Translations under genes and position numbers: made by a program | Notes under the pieces: generated by a model | Databases searched by the model: none | What the model was told of the DNA's origin: nothing | What the model saw: only the letters and a program-made list of their open reading frames with translations | Source of the DNA: Alcaligenaceae bacterium | GTDB taxonomy: Bacteria > Pseudomonadota > Gammaproteobacteria > Burkholderiales > Burkholderiaceae_B | Direction: 5' to 3' | Length of the DNA stretch: 64,000 bases | Assembly (NCBI GenBank): GCA_030538235.1 | Contig: JAUNUJ010000011.1 | Span: 23,358-87,357, forward strand | In this document: positions 37,746 to 47,055 of the stretch, piece by piece | Numbering within the stretch: position 1 is the first letter of the stretch | Layout: every line of letters begins with the position of its first letter

Positions 37746-40700
37746 TTACTCCTTAAATCCTGGATCTCTAAGTTTTCCAGTGATTGAAATAGTAACTTGA
37801 CGCGCACGAGCTTTTTGAAGCGAACTTGCTTTTTTACTCACATAATTAAATGGATCTTTTTTATCTCTATTACGAGCATCCACATTTGCCTCATTATGAG
37901 GAGCCAAGAATATTTGTCCATTACTGCTTATTGTACACACTCGAAAAACTTGTTCAAGCCCATTATGTTCTAAACGTAGCATATCCCCTCTCATTAAGCG
38001 CATAACTAAAGGGCTACCATTTTGTGCTTTAAATTTATTACGCAATTGAGAAACATCACCCGACTTACGAACGATCTGATAAGCCTGGTAAGTTGAAACA
38101 ATCATAGATTGCCATTTCCCATCTTCTTTTCTATAGATTTCAATACAGTAATTGCTATCACCTTTGTATGCTTTATAAGGCTTAGGGGATCCATCAAAAA
38201 GCACGCCATGACGTTCTATAGCCTTATTACTTGAAATTGGAATGACGGCCTTTAAGTTTTCTACTACCTCAACACGTTTACCATCTTCCAGTTTATGATG
38301 TCTAACTCGTCCCCCTCCTAATAGACCATAGGCCGTTTCATTGTGCATCGCTCCTTGATGACCATGCTCTGGTTTATGACTGACCCAAATATTTTCAATA
38401 GCACGGCTTACATGATTCTGATATGTGGGCCAAGGTAAAGCCAAACCCTCTAATAAACGACTTTTTTCTTGTTTTCGTGCATTTTGATTTGCCTTAACAA
38501 CTCGCTGCAACAATGAAGGATCCGTAACACCAATTACACAAGCATCAATTGCATGGTGGCGGTGATCATAACGATTCTTTTCACCGTTAACATCCAATAT
38601 ATGATTTAAACCAAAGTGCCTTCTCAACATGGCGGTCAATTGTCCCGGAATGACCCATGTGTTTGCGGGACAAATCGCAGTTACATACTCTCTTACGACT
38701 TTACTCAAATACCTCGTATCATTAAGGGCCTTCGCTAAAAACTCCTCTTGGTTTAACCATTGTTGAAGGCCATCTGGGGCAAAACGATACATTTTTTCTT
38801 TTTTCATACTCTTAGCACGCAAAAGAATTTTTTCATACTCATAGCCTTGGATAGGATTAATACCAAACGCCTCGTAAGGTGTTCTATTAGCTTTAAACTT
38901 ATTGACTTTGCGCAATGCTAAAGTCTTGTTATTCATACTGTCATCCAAGGTTTTTGAGAATGGTAATATATGCTCTATTTCAACCTCTCCATTAGGAGAA
39001 AACAATTTCTCAATGCTAATGTGCTCTCCAGAATATGGGCAAACCCTATCCATGGGATTAAAAGCCAGTTCTTCCCATAAAATCATTTTCTGTAAATCAG
39101 CTAGACTAACTAAATAATCTGGTTTACCAGTGCATTTTGAAATTTCTTTTCTTCTTAATTCGTTTTTCTGGGCATTGATTTGTTGCTCTTTTCTAATCCT
39201 CTCTCGTTCTTTCTTACCGCGTTTAAGATCTCGTGCTAACTCAATAACAACTTGTGTCGGGTGACCATATTCCTTGATTAGCTGATTAACTAAACCTCAT
39301 ACTTGATTTAACCCTATATGAACTGTTGGGTTATTAATTTTGCCATAGCGTACTTCAGGAATGTCTTCAGGATTGCTCGTACCAAATCCTACCTGTCTTT
39401 GCAAAATTTCACCGTAGTATGGTAATTCATCTAATATTTCACCATCAGCACTTTTATCTAAAACACTGTGACTCTCAAACCCAGCTGCCACTACGGCTTT
39501 ATCATAAGTAATGACACTCTCTTTAAGCTTAGGCAAAATAAGATTTAATGCTCTCTCAGACAGTGCTCCGTAACCACTCTGTAAAGAGGTGTTGGCAATA
39601 AGCTTTGCAGTCTCTTGGGTTACCTCAGTATTAATTGTTAACCAAGTGATTAACTCACTTTCATTTTCAAGCTCTAATAGCTGTTTAACAATTTCTGTTT
39701 GTTTAACAAGACCGAATTTAAACCATTTAGTCCCAAATAAATTTTTGCCACTTAAAATAGCTGAGGTAGTATTACCCAACACCTCTACGTTATTCTCATC
39801 CTCGCCACTAAACCTAACCGTACTAGGAAAATTAAGTACTTTACGTAATTGAGTGAATGTACGTTTTTTATATTTTTCCAATTCTTGTACAATTAAATCT
39901 CGTTGTTCAAGTGTTAACTCTATCGGCAACAATTGCTCATTCAAATAACGTAAATGATTCGCTGTTTGATAGATTCTAGACTGCTGCACAAAAGGCAATG
40001 CTAGCGCTGCACGCTTCTCGTCAGTTAAAAAGGTACAGCGACCCGGATCAACCGGCCTTAAAGGGCGTTGAAATAATAATGTGTACTTAAGTCTCTGCTT
40101 TGCTTCGTAGTTATAAAGCTTGGGATTATATCGCTGTTGAACAGTCCACAATTGCTCAAACTCATCCTCAACCATGCTACGATCTATATAAAAATCGTAG
40201 TTTTTATCTTTTTTATTCCTACCACTTTCTTGTGGGATTAATGTTGTTCGTAATCGAGCTCTTACAGTTTTACCTTTAAGCATGCGCTGATAAAGGACTT
40301 CACCTACTGTACGTGCACCAACAGATTTTAAATACGTTTTAAAATCTGCTATCGCTGCTTTCATAACACTATTTTCATTATCTACTTTATCTGTTTTACG
40401 ATTACTTTTAAAACCACGACGCTGATTGATATGGAATAAAGCTCGTCCAAACTCTTCTGGAGTCAGAGCATGGTCAAGCCCCCTAGCTCTTAATTCATAT
40501 GGATTCAATTTAACTAAGGCCTTGCGTTGTTGCTCATCTTCAGGAAAAAAACCATATCTTACTAACTGACGTAGCATAGTGTTTTTCCGTTGTAAAAGAC
40601 GATCTCTACGACGACGGGCTGAACGCGCATCTCGTCTAGATACTGCAAGTGATGTACCATCTTTTGGATTTCGCCCATCAGAGAAAATTCTCACACCAGA

Positions 40701-40811
40701 GCGGATAATGGCCTTTGGAATCCAAGGCCCTGTTTCTAATTCTTTTTGAAGAAGAAATATTGCCCAACCGATTGAGTTACTTCCCACATCTAACGCTAAA
40801 CGATAATGCAT
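37746..40811 (-). pseudogene. cas9: Cas9 (type II-C) interrupted by one in-frame TGA
   Basis: Read leftward from ATG 40811 (GAGG nine bases upstream; an in-frame TTG at 40844 is less likely), the frame encodes 1021 codons before the final stop, the size of II-C Cas9. It contains RuvC-I (ALDVGSNSIGWAIF, Asp8), an Arg-rich bridge helix (SRRDARSARRRRDRLLQRK), REC lobe, RuvC-II (TQVVIELARDLKRG, about 519-530), HNH (VEIEHILPFSKTL, His about 614) and RuvC-III (YDHRHHAIDACVIG, about 750). Codon 505, at 39297-39299, is TGA. Both sides are in the same frame, and LNQV-stop-GLVNQL reads like a Cas9 with CGA (Arg) changed to TGA. Without readthrough only a 504-residue REC/RuvC-I fragment is made; an internal ATG at 39086 could start an HNH-containing C-terminal piece. 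Confidence 0.9.
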
Positions 40812-40833
40812 ATTAAGATCCTCTAAGTAGTTC

Positions 40834-40862
40834 TTTACAAACAAATAAAAAAACGATAAAAT
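40834..40862 (+). promoter_or_regulatory. Predicted sigma-70 promoter of the tracrRNA
   Basis: TTTACA at 40834-40839 and TAAAAT at 40857-40862 are separated by 17 bases, one or two mismatches from consensus each. Transcription would start near 40869, just before the anti-repeat. The element overlaps the cas9 5' region on the other strand. Confidence 0.6.
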
Positions 40863-40868
40863 ATAACT

Positions 40869-40964
40869 TCATCAATAATTGATTGAGATATGAGCTTTAG
40901 ACGCTAACAAGCTTATTAAAGCACAAAATGAAGAGGCCGCTATATGCGGTCTCTTGCTTTTCTT
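40869..40964 (+). ncRNA. tracrRNA of the type II-C system
   Basis: TGATTGAGATATGAGCT at 40880-40896 is the exact complement of 17 bases within the CRISPR repeat, and complementarity continues imperfectly (TTAGACGCTAAC) to about 40908, giving the usual bulged anti-repeat. A short GCTT/AAGC hairpin follows. The RNA ends in a terminator whose stem is AAGAGGCCGC (40931-40940) with GCGGTCTCTT (40946-40955), then GCTTTTCTT. It is divergent from cas9, and it is intact although cas9 is interrupted. Confidence 0.88.
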
Positions 40965-41020
40965 CGGTCTCATTTTCAGTCAATGATCTCATACAATTTC
41001 AATCCTAAAAAAAACTCTAA

Positions 41021-41614
41021 TTAAATATTAGTCGGACGTGAGGGATGATAGCGGTCTAATATTTGCTGTTCTATTCGAGTATCATCTTTAAATACCAAAG
41101 AAACTGCCTCTGTAATTGCTAACCATATCCCGGGCTCTTTTAGTATAGGCATCTCTTTCGCAAGCACATTGCTTAATTTCCCTCGATTTTGTTCAAGCGA
41201 ACGTAACACCCTGTCCGCTTGCAAATCAGGCATTTCAACAATTTCATTGAGAGCAAGACGTGCGCGCCCATGATTATATAAATACCTTAACTGTTCACGC
41301 ATCTTTTCTGTTAACGTCCGATTAATGATACGCGAAATAAATACCACATGGCTGCTTAGATTAGAATAACGCCACAAGGGACGCGCCTTGTCATCCTCAT
41401 TAAATTTCATATTCGAAACAACGCCATCAGGGTAAGTTGTATGAATTTCCTCAAAAACAATACTCTCTCGCACAAGCTCCATCAAAAGCATAAAAACATC
41501 ATTCAACACTAAATCATAGTTTCGACGCTCACCAAAACCGTCTGTAATCACCGAAGATACGGGCAATATTATTGGCTCAGGCACAACACCATCACGTCGC
41601 AAAGTATCATTTAA
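41021..41614 (-). pseudogene. C-terminal remnant of a Fic-family (AMP-transferase type) protein
   Basis: Reading leftward from the break near 41614 the fragment begins NDTLRRDGVVPEPIILPVSS and continues with YLYNHGRARLALNEIVEMPD and LRSLEQNRGKLSNVLAKEM. These are the C-terminal winged-helix parts of large bacterial Fic proteins (the Fic signature is followed by DG-x-VP-x-x-I-x-PVS, then IV-x-MPD-x-x and QN-x-GxLS). The Fic core HPFxxGNGR is absent, and a TAG codon lies just upstream in frame. A TTG at 41602 could start a 193-residue product, but it would have no catalytic part. The truncated end faces another broken gene on the opposite strand. Confidence 0.65.
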
Positions 41615-41619
41615 AGGCT

Positions 41620-42342
41620 ATGTACTTTCCGCAAGATCTGGACTGGGAATTTGACGCTATTAGTAAGTTGTAAAAGAAACATCAGGATTACGTTGATGAA
41701 TTCGACACAGATCAAACTGCCACTCAAACCCAAGGCGAACAAGATGATATCGGTGATGGTCATTCATTTTTTGATGAGTTTTTTAATGAATTCTTCAAAC
41801 GTCAACAAGAAGAAATTAACGAACAACGTTATGAAGAAAAGCAAGCCTTAAAGAAACTAATTAAATCCTCATCCATCAACCGCCTATTTCGAAAGATTGC
41901 CGCTGTTTTACACCCAGACAAAGAAACTAACGAATCACTACGAGAACAGAAAAACAGTTTGATGAGTGAACTAGTACAGGCACGGAAAAACAATGACATT
42001 CTGCGCATCTTTGAATTTTACGCTAATTATGTGGGTGGTTCCCCACTTGAGGAGCTGGGCGAAAGCCTTGACGGCGTCAGCGAATTACTTGAGCGCCAAT
42101 ATAAAGATTTGCTTAAGATGAAAAATGAAATCCTAAACGAGAATCCAAGGGCTGGTATCTTATACCAGCAATTCCACCGCAAATCTACAACTGCTACTTC
42201 TCGCGCGATTAATAAACACTTAAAATTAATCGAAGTGCAAACAAAAATGGTTCAAAGAATCTGCCAAGAGACGACTAGTATAAAAAAACTTAAGCCCTAC
42301 CTTGAGTTACATTATGACTTGTTTTCTCATGGAAAAATGTAG
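41620..42342 (+). pseudogene. J-domain-like protein gene with an in-frame stop
   Basis: From ATG 41620 the frame reads MYFPQDLDWEFDAISKL, TAA at 41671, then continues in the same frame without interruption to 42342: KKHQDYVDEFDTDQTATQTQ, HSFFDEFFNEFFKRQQEEIN, and NRLFRKIAAVLHPDKETNES, which carries the HPD tripeptide of a J-domain, followed by a helical C-terminal half (ILRIFEFYANYVGG). The TAA is most simply a mutated Gln codon. An ATG at 41959 gives an intact 127-residue C-terminal product, but the J-like part lies before it. It may have been longer on the left, where it abuts the Fic remnant. Confidence 0.6.
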
Positions 42343-42699
42343 CTAGTTCATGATGCGGTAGATATGCTATGCTTTGACCTTCTAATCAAATTGATTGAGG
42401 CTATACGCCCTTTCCCGAACAGTGGGACAATTGATTTTTTTTAAAATCAAGCTGTATTTATGCCCTCATGCAAACTGCTATTACTTGGCGTGTAAAAGCT
42501 TATTTTGTGGCATGAACAATTATTGCTCAACGTCACTCAAAACTAGGACTAGTTCACTTAGATTTTCGCGTCGTTATTTTTCAGAAAATGCAACTTGCAA
42601 CTAACAGCACCCCCTATTTTTCCTCGCACCTTCAAGAAATAGCAAGTTCATCTATCTATTTTTATAAACCCTTGATTTGATTACGCGAACTTTCTCGTC
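42343..42699. other. Intergenic region without recognisable gene
   Basis: These 357 bases contain short open frames without ribosome-binding sites and no resemblance to a protein I know. TTTTTTTTAAAATCAAGC near 42436 is a homopolymer-rich stretch. No tRNA or convincing terminator was found. A promoter for the glycosylase gene is presumed near the right end but cannot be pinned down. Confidence 0.4.
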
Positions 42700-43284
42700 A
42701 TGCAGCCTATTGAAACCCATCCACTACCACCCTTCGTCCCACCCCATGCCACCCTATTGATGCTGGGTTCTTTTCCGCCCCCGCATCATCGTTGGAACAT
42801 GGATTTTTACTATCCTAATTTGCAAAATGATATGTGGCGGATTTTTGGTTTAGTGTTTTTTGAAGATAAAGACTACTTCCTCAAGGCGGACGGTAACTCA
42901 TTTAAAGAAGAACAGATTCGTGACTTTTTATACCATAAAGGCATCGCTATCAGCGATACGGCTCATCGGGTGGTTCGTCTTGCCAACAACGCCGCGGACA
43001 AATCCCTGAAAATCATTGAACCACTGGATTTGAATCAATTACTCGATAAGTTACCGCATTGTCGAGACATCATGACCACCGGTGAGTTGGCAACATCTAC
43101 TTTACTATCCTTGCTGCCAGCCGCGACTAAAGCACCACGAATCGCTGCCTCAAGTTCGGCCATAGTTAATGATAGAAACTTAGTTTTATATCGTTTACCT
43201 TCATCTTCCAGAGCTTATCCTCTTGCCTTAGAGAAAAAAGCCGCTACCTATCGTGAGTTCTTTGAACGGTTGGAAATGCGCTAG
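42700..43284 (+). CDS. Uracil-DNA glycosylase-superfamily protein
   Basis: The 194-residue protein has the superfamily's first motif (ATLLMLGSFPPPHHRWNMDF) followed by YYPNLQNDMWRIFGLVFFED, where an Asn/Asp near the front is normally catalytic and the aromatics pack on the base. The second motif lies near the end (LYRLPSSSRAYPLALEKKAA). It resembles the Mug/TDG-like glycosylases annotated as DNA-deoxyinosine or uracil glycosylases, which excise deaminated bases. The exact substrate cannot be told from sequence. The gene is monocistronic and its base composition is like the core genome. Confidence 0.8.
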   Translation: MQPIETHPLPPFVPPHATLLMLGSFPPPHHRWNMDFYYPNLQNDMWRIFGLVFFEDKDYFLKADGNSFKEEQIRDFLYHKGIAISDTAHRVVRLANNAADKSLKIIEPLDLNQLLDKLPHCRDIMTTGELATSTLLSLLPAATKAPRIAASSSAIVNDRNLVLYRLPSSSRAYPLALEKKAATYREFFERLEMR

Positions 43285-43337
43285 GACGTGAGAGAATTTT
43301 TTGCTTGTCGTACATGGAGAGGTAACCTACCCCTTTA

Positions 43338-43362
43338 TAAAAGAAGCCGCTAAAAGCGGCCC
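43338..43362 (-). terminator. Terminator of the dodecin gene
   Basis: GCCGC (43346-43350) pairs with GCGGC (43356-43360) around a five-base loop. On the minus strand the stem is followed by TTCTTTTAT. It is about 35 bases beyond the dodecin stop. Confidence 0.6.
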
Positions 43363-43396
43363 CACGATCTGCAAAAATATCGTAATAAATGAACAA

Positions 43397-43600
43397 TCAC
43401 TCCAAGGTAAAACCAAGCTTTAGCGATACTTGCCAATAAGCGACTTTGCCATCAACCACCTGGCCACGCGTCTCAACCACTTCGAACCACTGAATATTAC
43501 GCACCGTCTCACTTGCCTTAGCAATGGCTGAACTAATGGCATCCTCCATGCTGGTAGTGGATGAACCGACAATCTCAATTTGTTTATAAGTATGACTCAT
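43397..43600 (-). CDS. Dodecin (flavin-storage protein)
   Basis: Dodecins assemble as hollow dodecamers that bind flavins and sometimes CoA. The 67-residue protein fits the family exactly: YKQIEIVGSSTTSMEDAISS, a helix, RNIQWFEVVETRGQVVDGKV with the Trp that stacks on the flavin, and AYWQVSLKLGFTLE. The ATG is preceded by AAGGAGG at ideal distance. It is a stand-alone gene. Confidence 0.93.
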   Translation of the reverse strand: MSHTYKQIEIVGSSTTSMEDAISSAIAKASETVRNIQWFEVVETRGQVVDGKVAYWQVSLKLGFTLE

Positions 43601-43972
43601 AACAAATTCCTCCTTGTTAAAAGATGAACTTTTATCTTAAGCTTTTTGTTTCATCGAAACAAGGGTTAACTAAATAGTCAGGCGCAAGAATTATATTTCT
43701 TCATTAAGCAACGAGATTAGATAATTCTGTGGCTTACAAAGAGCTTAGATTGCTCTCTCCAATTAATGCTAGAAAGATTAAAAAACACCCTATAACAGCT
43801 ACAGTCTAGCTCTTCAATGGCCCACAATGCTTACAAAAAACTTAACACAACAAAACCCCTCTCTGGGGCTTAGAAACACAGGGTATGCAAGCAAGTATTT
43901 ATCATCTTAAGCTACTTATTTTTCATATAAATTTATGGTATAAATACGAAATCCAACGCCTGCTTTAACCTT
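43601..43972. other. Intergenic region between dodecin and a methyltransferase-like gene
   Basis: No gene is visible in these 372 bases. A small stem CCCC-TCTCT-GGGG at 43856-43868 with a T-containing tail on the minus strand may be a weak terminator. TATAAAT near 43937 could serve as the -10 element for the gene starting at 43973. Confidence 0.4.
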
Positions 43973-44605
43973 ATGTTGATTGGATGTTTTAAAGGATATA
44001 AAGTGCCAAGTCTTCTCACTATTGACAGTCAAAACACCGCCCCTCATCTCGACAAAAAAGGCTTAGCCATTTTCGAAGATTATGTCTCTAATGCCTCCTG
44101 TTATTTAGAATATGGCTCAGGCGCGAGCACTTGGCACGCTCATCAATTAGGTGCTAGGCATATTATTTCCGTGGACTCCTCAGAGGATTGGCATAAAAAT
44201 GTTAAAAACCAACTAAAAGGTGTCAATAATATCGATTTACTCTATTGCGACATCGGCACCGTCGGCAACTGGGGCAAACCTGTAAATGATGAGGGTATAA
44301 AAGACTATCACTCCTATATGGTCACTCCGTGGAAAATCGCTTATGAGAAAAATCTCGACGTTGATTTAATTATGGTTGACGGTCGTTTCCGAGTTGCCTG
44401 CTTTTTATACAGTCTGCTCTGCGCTAAGCCCGGCACCGTGATTTTATTTGATGATTATGGTCTCAGATTTCGCTATCACGTAGTCGAGAAGTTTTGTACA
44501 AAAGTCGACAGCTATGGTCGATTAGCAGAATTTCGCGTAGAAAAAGACTACGATCTGCCTGAATTAGTGGCTTGTATTGCTAAATATTCGATTATTAAAG
44601 ATTGA
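43973..44605 (+). CDS. Class I SAM-dependent methyltransferase-like protein
   Basis: The 210-residue protein has the Rossmann motif of class I methyltransferases (YLEYGSGASTWHAHQLGARH, where GSGAST is the SAM loop), an acidic residue at the next strand end (ISVDSSEDWHKNVKNQL), and LDVDLIMVDGRFRVACFLYS followed by VILFDDYGLRFRYHVVEKF. This late pattern recurs in small proteins often found near glycan genes. Substrate unknown. No membrane segment. An alternative start at the second in-frame codon region (after YK) cannot be excluded because no strong ribosome-binding site precedes the ATG. Confidence 0.65.
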   Translation: MLIGCFKGYKVPSLLTIDSQNTAPHLDKKGLAIFEDYVSNASCYLEYGSGASTWHAHQLGARHIISVDSSEDWHKNVKNQLKGVNNIDLLYCDIGTVGNWGKPVNDEGIKDYHSYMVTPWKIAYEKNLDVDLIMVDGRFRVACFLYSLLCAKPGTVILFDDYGLRFRYHVVEKFCTKVDSYGRLAEFRVEKDYDLPELVACIAKYSIIKD

Positions 44606-44957
44606 AAACTCCGTTAACTTGCTATAACTGCAGTCGTTTGCTGCGGCACCTCTGCCTGATAGCCATTTCTGCGCGTCTCAGCTTAGTATGTTATAATATG
44701 TCTTTGTCACATAGACAATAAGACTTTCACGGGTACATGGTACTTAGCTCCTACCACAAACTTTGAACATTATTTGTTTAAAGCGCAACACGCTTGATAG
44801 CTTTTCAAGCACTTCATACATCATCCCCCAGCGGGATCATTACGATTTAGTATCCGTCCAACGCTCGCACTAGCGTCTTTTAGCTCTAACCGCTTTCTCA
44901 AGCGGAGCGCTTGCTTGCGTGTGTCTATTATTTGTCATTTTTTAGGAGAAGAACAAT
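44606..44957 (+). promoter_or_regulatory. Long leader of infA with extended -10 promoter
   Basis: TGTTATAAT at 44689-44697 is an extended -10 element (TGnTATAAT). Transcription from there would give a leader of about 250 bases before infA. It holds a hairpin CCGCTT-TCTC-AAGCGG at 44890-44905. No reading frame with good support exists in it. Confidence 0.5.
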
Positions 44958-45215
44958 ATGCCAAAAGAAGCATTAATTGAAATGAAGGGTATGGTTACCG
45001 AAGTTCTACCTGATGCGCGTTTTCGTGTCACCCTGGATAATGGTCACCCATTAATTGCCTACACCGCCGGTAAAATGCGCAGACACCGCATCCGTATATT
45101 GGCCGGCGACGAAGTGTCTTTAGAACTGTCACCATACGATTTAGACAAAGGCCGTATCATCTACCGTCACCTACCTAAGCGCACATCAAGCCACAGCTTT
45201 ACTAAGACGTCATAA
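44958..45215 (+). CDS. infA: Translation initiation factor IF-1
   Basis: IF-1 binds the 30S A-site during initiation. The 85-residue protein has the S1-type OB fold ([68 protein letters not shown]) and a Ser/Thr/Lys tail of about 13 residues beyond the usual end. It is not in a ribosomal protein operon, so it may be the second infA copy that Burkholderiales often carry. AGGAG lies eight bases before the ATG. Confidence 0.93.
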   Translation: MPKEALIEMKGMVTEVLPDARFRVTLDNGHPLIAYTAGKMRRHRIRILAGDEVSLELSPYDLDKGRIIYRHLPKRTSSHSFTKTS

Positions 45216-45252
45216 TGCCTGTCGCGATGAATTAACATATCTCTCTAGTCCG

Positions 45253-45286
45253 AGCTTAACGTGGTTTTGAAAAATCACGTTAAGCT
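45253..45286. repeat. Perfect 11-bp inverted repeat after infA
   Basis: AGCTTAACGTG at 45253-45263 pairs with CACGTTAAGCT at 45276-45286 across twelve bases. It could end the infA transcript, but no T run follows on either strand. Confidence 0.5.
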
Positions 45287-45431
45287 AGATGATAAAAATC
45301 GCCTGTCTGATTTAGCTAGACTTTTAAAAGAAGAAGTTCTCGAAGTAAAGGAAGCAAATTTGAGATGTGCATTACGTGAAGCTCCCTCATTTTTCATTAC
45401 CAACGAGTGTGCGCCATCTAAACGCGCTTAA
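45261..45431 (+). pseudogene. Possible HtpG (Hsp90) C-terminal-region fragment
   Basis: From GTG 45261 a 56-codon frame reads VKLDDKNRLSDLARLLKEEV, then EVKEANLRCALREAPSFFIT and NECAPSKRA before TAA. The second half follows the HtpG pattern in which a helix (LKEALGDRVKEVRL) is followed by T-x-RL-x-(D/E)-(S/A)-P and a hydrophobic strand. The rest of HtpG is not present. It would be debris rather than a working gene; the similarity is modest and might be chance. Confidence 0.35.
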
Positions 45432-45560
45432 ATATGAATAATCTATCCCCTAGATAGACCGCATCAATATTAAAGATTACAGCTTGTTATATAATAAGAC
45501 TGTTTTTCGAAATCAAACCGCAATTCTTGTCAAATATTTTACTCAGGAACAGCTAATATT

Positions 45561-46694
45561 ATGGTTAGACCAAGTAGTGCCTCTCAACCCACAGTGGATC
45601 ATGTCGTCATGAATTCAAGTGATGAAATCGATCTTCTGGAATTGTTTAATACGCTCTGGAGACGCAAGTTTCTGATTATTCTTATCGCTGCACTAGGTTT
45701 TTGGGGTGCTTATGGTCTATCTCTATTAAAACAAGAAGAATGGCGTTCAACAGCTCAGGTGGTCGCTCCAAAACTTAGCAATACGACTGAATTAATTGAA
45801 AAAAATCGTCAAATCCAACGCATTGTTGATCCAAATGATGACATCAGTATTAGTGATCTTATGAATCGCGTCTTTAGCACCTTTCTCTATACCGCTGCAG
45901 ATAGCGACGAAAAGTATAGTTATTTAGCACAGACGGATGTGTTCAAACGACTCAGTATGGAAGAAGGCGCTAATGCCGGTCTGATCCTTGACAACCTAAG
46001 CAGACAATTATCGGTTCAATTACCTAGTGATAAACAAGAATCACTAGCCTCTTCTTATCTTCTATCCTTTGTCAGCGATTCTGCCGAAACGTCACAAAGC
46101 ATACTGACTGGGTACATTGCTTATGTCAACCGCATAGCAATTGAGACCTCAAAAAATGAATTTGTTAATAATTTAGAAGCAATGATTGCAACGCGCAAGC
46201 AAAAAATCAATGATATTGAGCTCAACCTTCAAAACACGCGTAAAGTAAACATCGAAAATTATAGTGATGCACTTTTAACGGCACAAAAAGCCGGTATCAA
46301 AAGCAGTCCGGGTAGTCTACTGGGACGTAGCGATTCCAGCAATAATGTTGTTTTGGAAATTAATGCCAATCCTCAGCAACTCTACCTACAGGGCGAAGAG
46401 GTTTTAACAGCGCTACTTGATGTGGCTCAAAACACTCCAATCACCTACCCAACATCTTACTATCGCCTTCAATACGAAATTGAATCCTTGGAATCTCTGT
46501 TGGATGATCACCCTGAGTTTGAGTCTTTCAGCTACCTGATGCGTCCGACCTTACCACCCCAGCGTCAGGCGCCTAAACGTGCTCAGATGGCTGTCATAGG
46601 CGGTTTGATTGGTGGCGTCTTGGCTAGTTTATATGTACTAATGGCTGCTGCATTTGCTAACCGCCGTCGAACCCTTGAAAATACACCAGTTTAG
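45561..46694 (+). CDS. Wzz-like polysaccharide chain-length regulator
   Basis: Wzz proteins set the modal length of O-antigen or capsule chains made by Wzy. The 377-residue protein has the usual frame: a cytoplasmic start (SSDEIDLLELFNTLWRRKFL), membrane segment one around 35-55 (LIILIAALGFWGAYGLSLL), a long periplasmic coiled-coil region (MIATRKQKINDIELNLQNTR), a proline-rich approach (MRPTLPPQRQAPKRAQ) and membrane segment two near 345-365 (GGLIGGVLASLYVLMAAAF). It is alone here, 20 kb from the polysaccharide cluster it presumably serves. A strong terminator follows. Confidence 0.9.
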   Translation: MVRPSSASQPTVDHVVMNSSDEIDLLELFNTLWRRKFLIILIAALGFWGAYGLSLLKQEEWRSTAQVVAPKLSNTTELIEKNRQIQRIVDPNDDISISDLMNRVFSTFLYTAADSDEKYSYLAQTDVFKRLSMEEGANAGLILDNLSRQLSVQLPSDKQESLASSYLLSFVSDSAETSQSILTGYIAYVNRIAIETSKNEFVNNLEAMIATRKQKINDIELNLQNTRKVNIENYSDALLTAQKAGIKSSPGSLLGRSDSSNNVVLEINANPQQLYLQGEEVLTALLDVAQNTPITYPTSYYRLQYEIESLESLLDDHPEFESFSYLMRPTLPPQRQAPKRAQMAVIGGLIGGVLASLYVLMAAAFANRRRTLENTPV

Positions 46695-47055
46695 GGTAAT
46701 CCATCCAATTACTAGCGATAGCTTCATAAAACATATTAAAAACTCCCGCGCTTGTTGTAGAATCAGGCCGGGAGTTTTTCTTTATGGGTTCTAGCAATGC
46801 AGCAGGAATATTACATACATGACAGTTCAGAAACTCATCGCTAGTTTTAAATGCTGTCTTATATGTCTTATATATGAGGTAGGTTCGAACTATGCAACTT
46901 CTAACGTTGACATATAGACAAGAAAAACTCGCATCTGATTAACTAGCTGCTCAACATCTGTTAATAATGATTAAAAACAAATCTTAACCAGACATAAAAA
47001 CGGAATCCCGATCCGGAAACCTCGCTTGTAATAACTCATCTAGACCCTCTTGCGT
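46695..47055. other. Convergent intergenic region after wzz
   Basis: The 361 bases contain the terminator above. Next to the leftward amidase stop, the same frame continues beyond TAG for about 23 open codons (TQEGLDELLQARFPDRDSVF...), which may be a former C-terminus or chance. No other gene is seen. Confidence 0.4.
46738..46780 (+). terminator. Intrinsic terminator after wzz-like gene
   Basis: AAAAACTCCCG at 46738-46748 pairs with CGGGAGTTTTT at 46769-46779; a run of five T completes a bidirectional-looking intrinsic terminator. Confidence 0.85.

Larger units (their letters stand above)
45216..45560. other. infA-wzz intergenic region
   Basis: Apart from the inverted repeat and the possible HtpG-like fragment, this 345-base stretch has TATAAT at 45490-45495, a fitting -10 element for the wzz-like gene at 45561. 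No good -35 was seen at the proper distance. Confidence 0.45.

Noticed and set aside
39297-39299. Selenocysteine at the Cas9 TGA
   Set aside because: No Cys is expected at this position in Cas9 and no obvious SECIS-like hairpin directly follows; an Arg codon mutated to stop is simpler.
44606-44957. tRNA gene in the infA leader
   Set aside because: The hairpin there has no cloverleaf or T-loop consensus.
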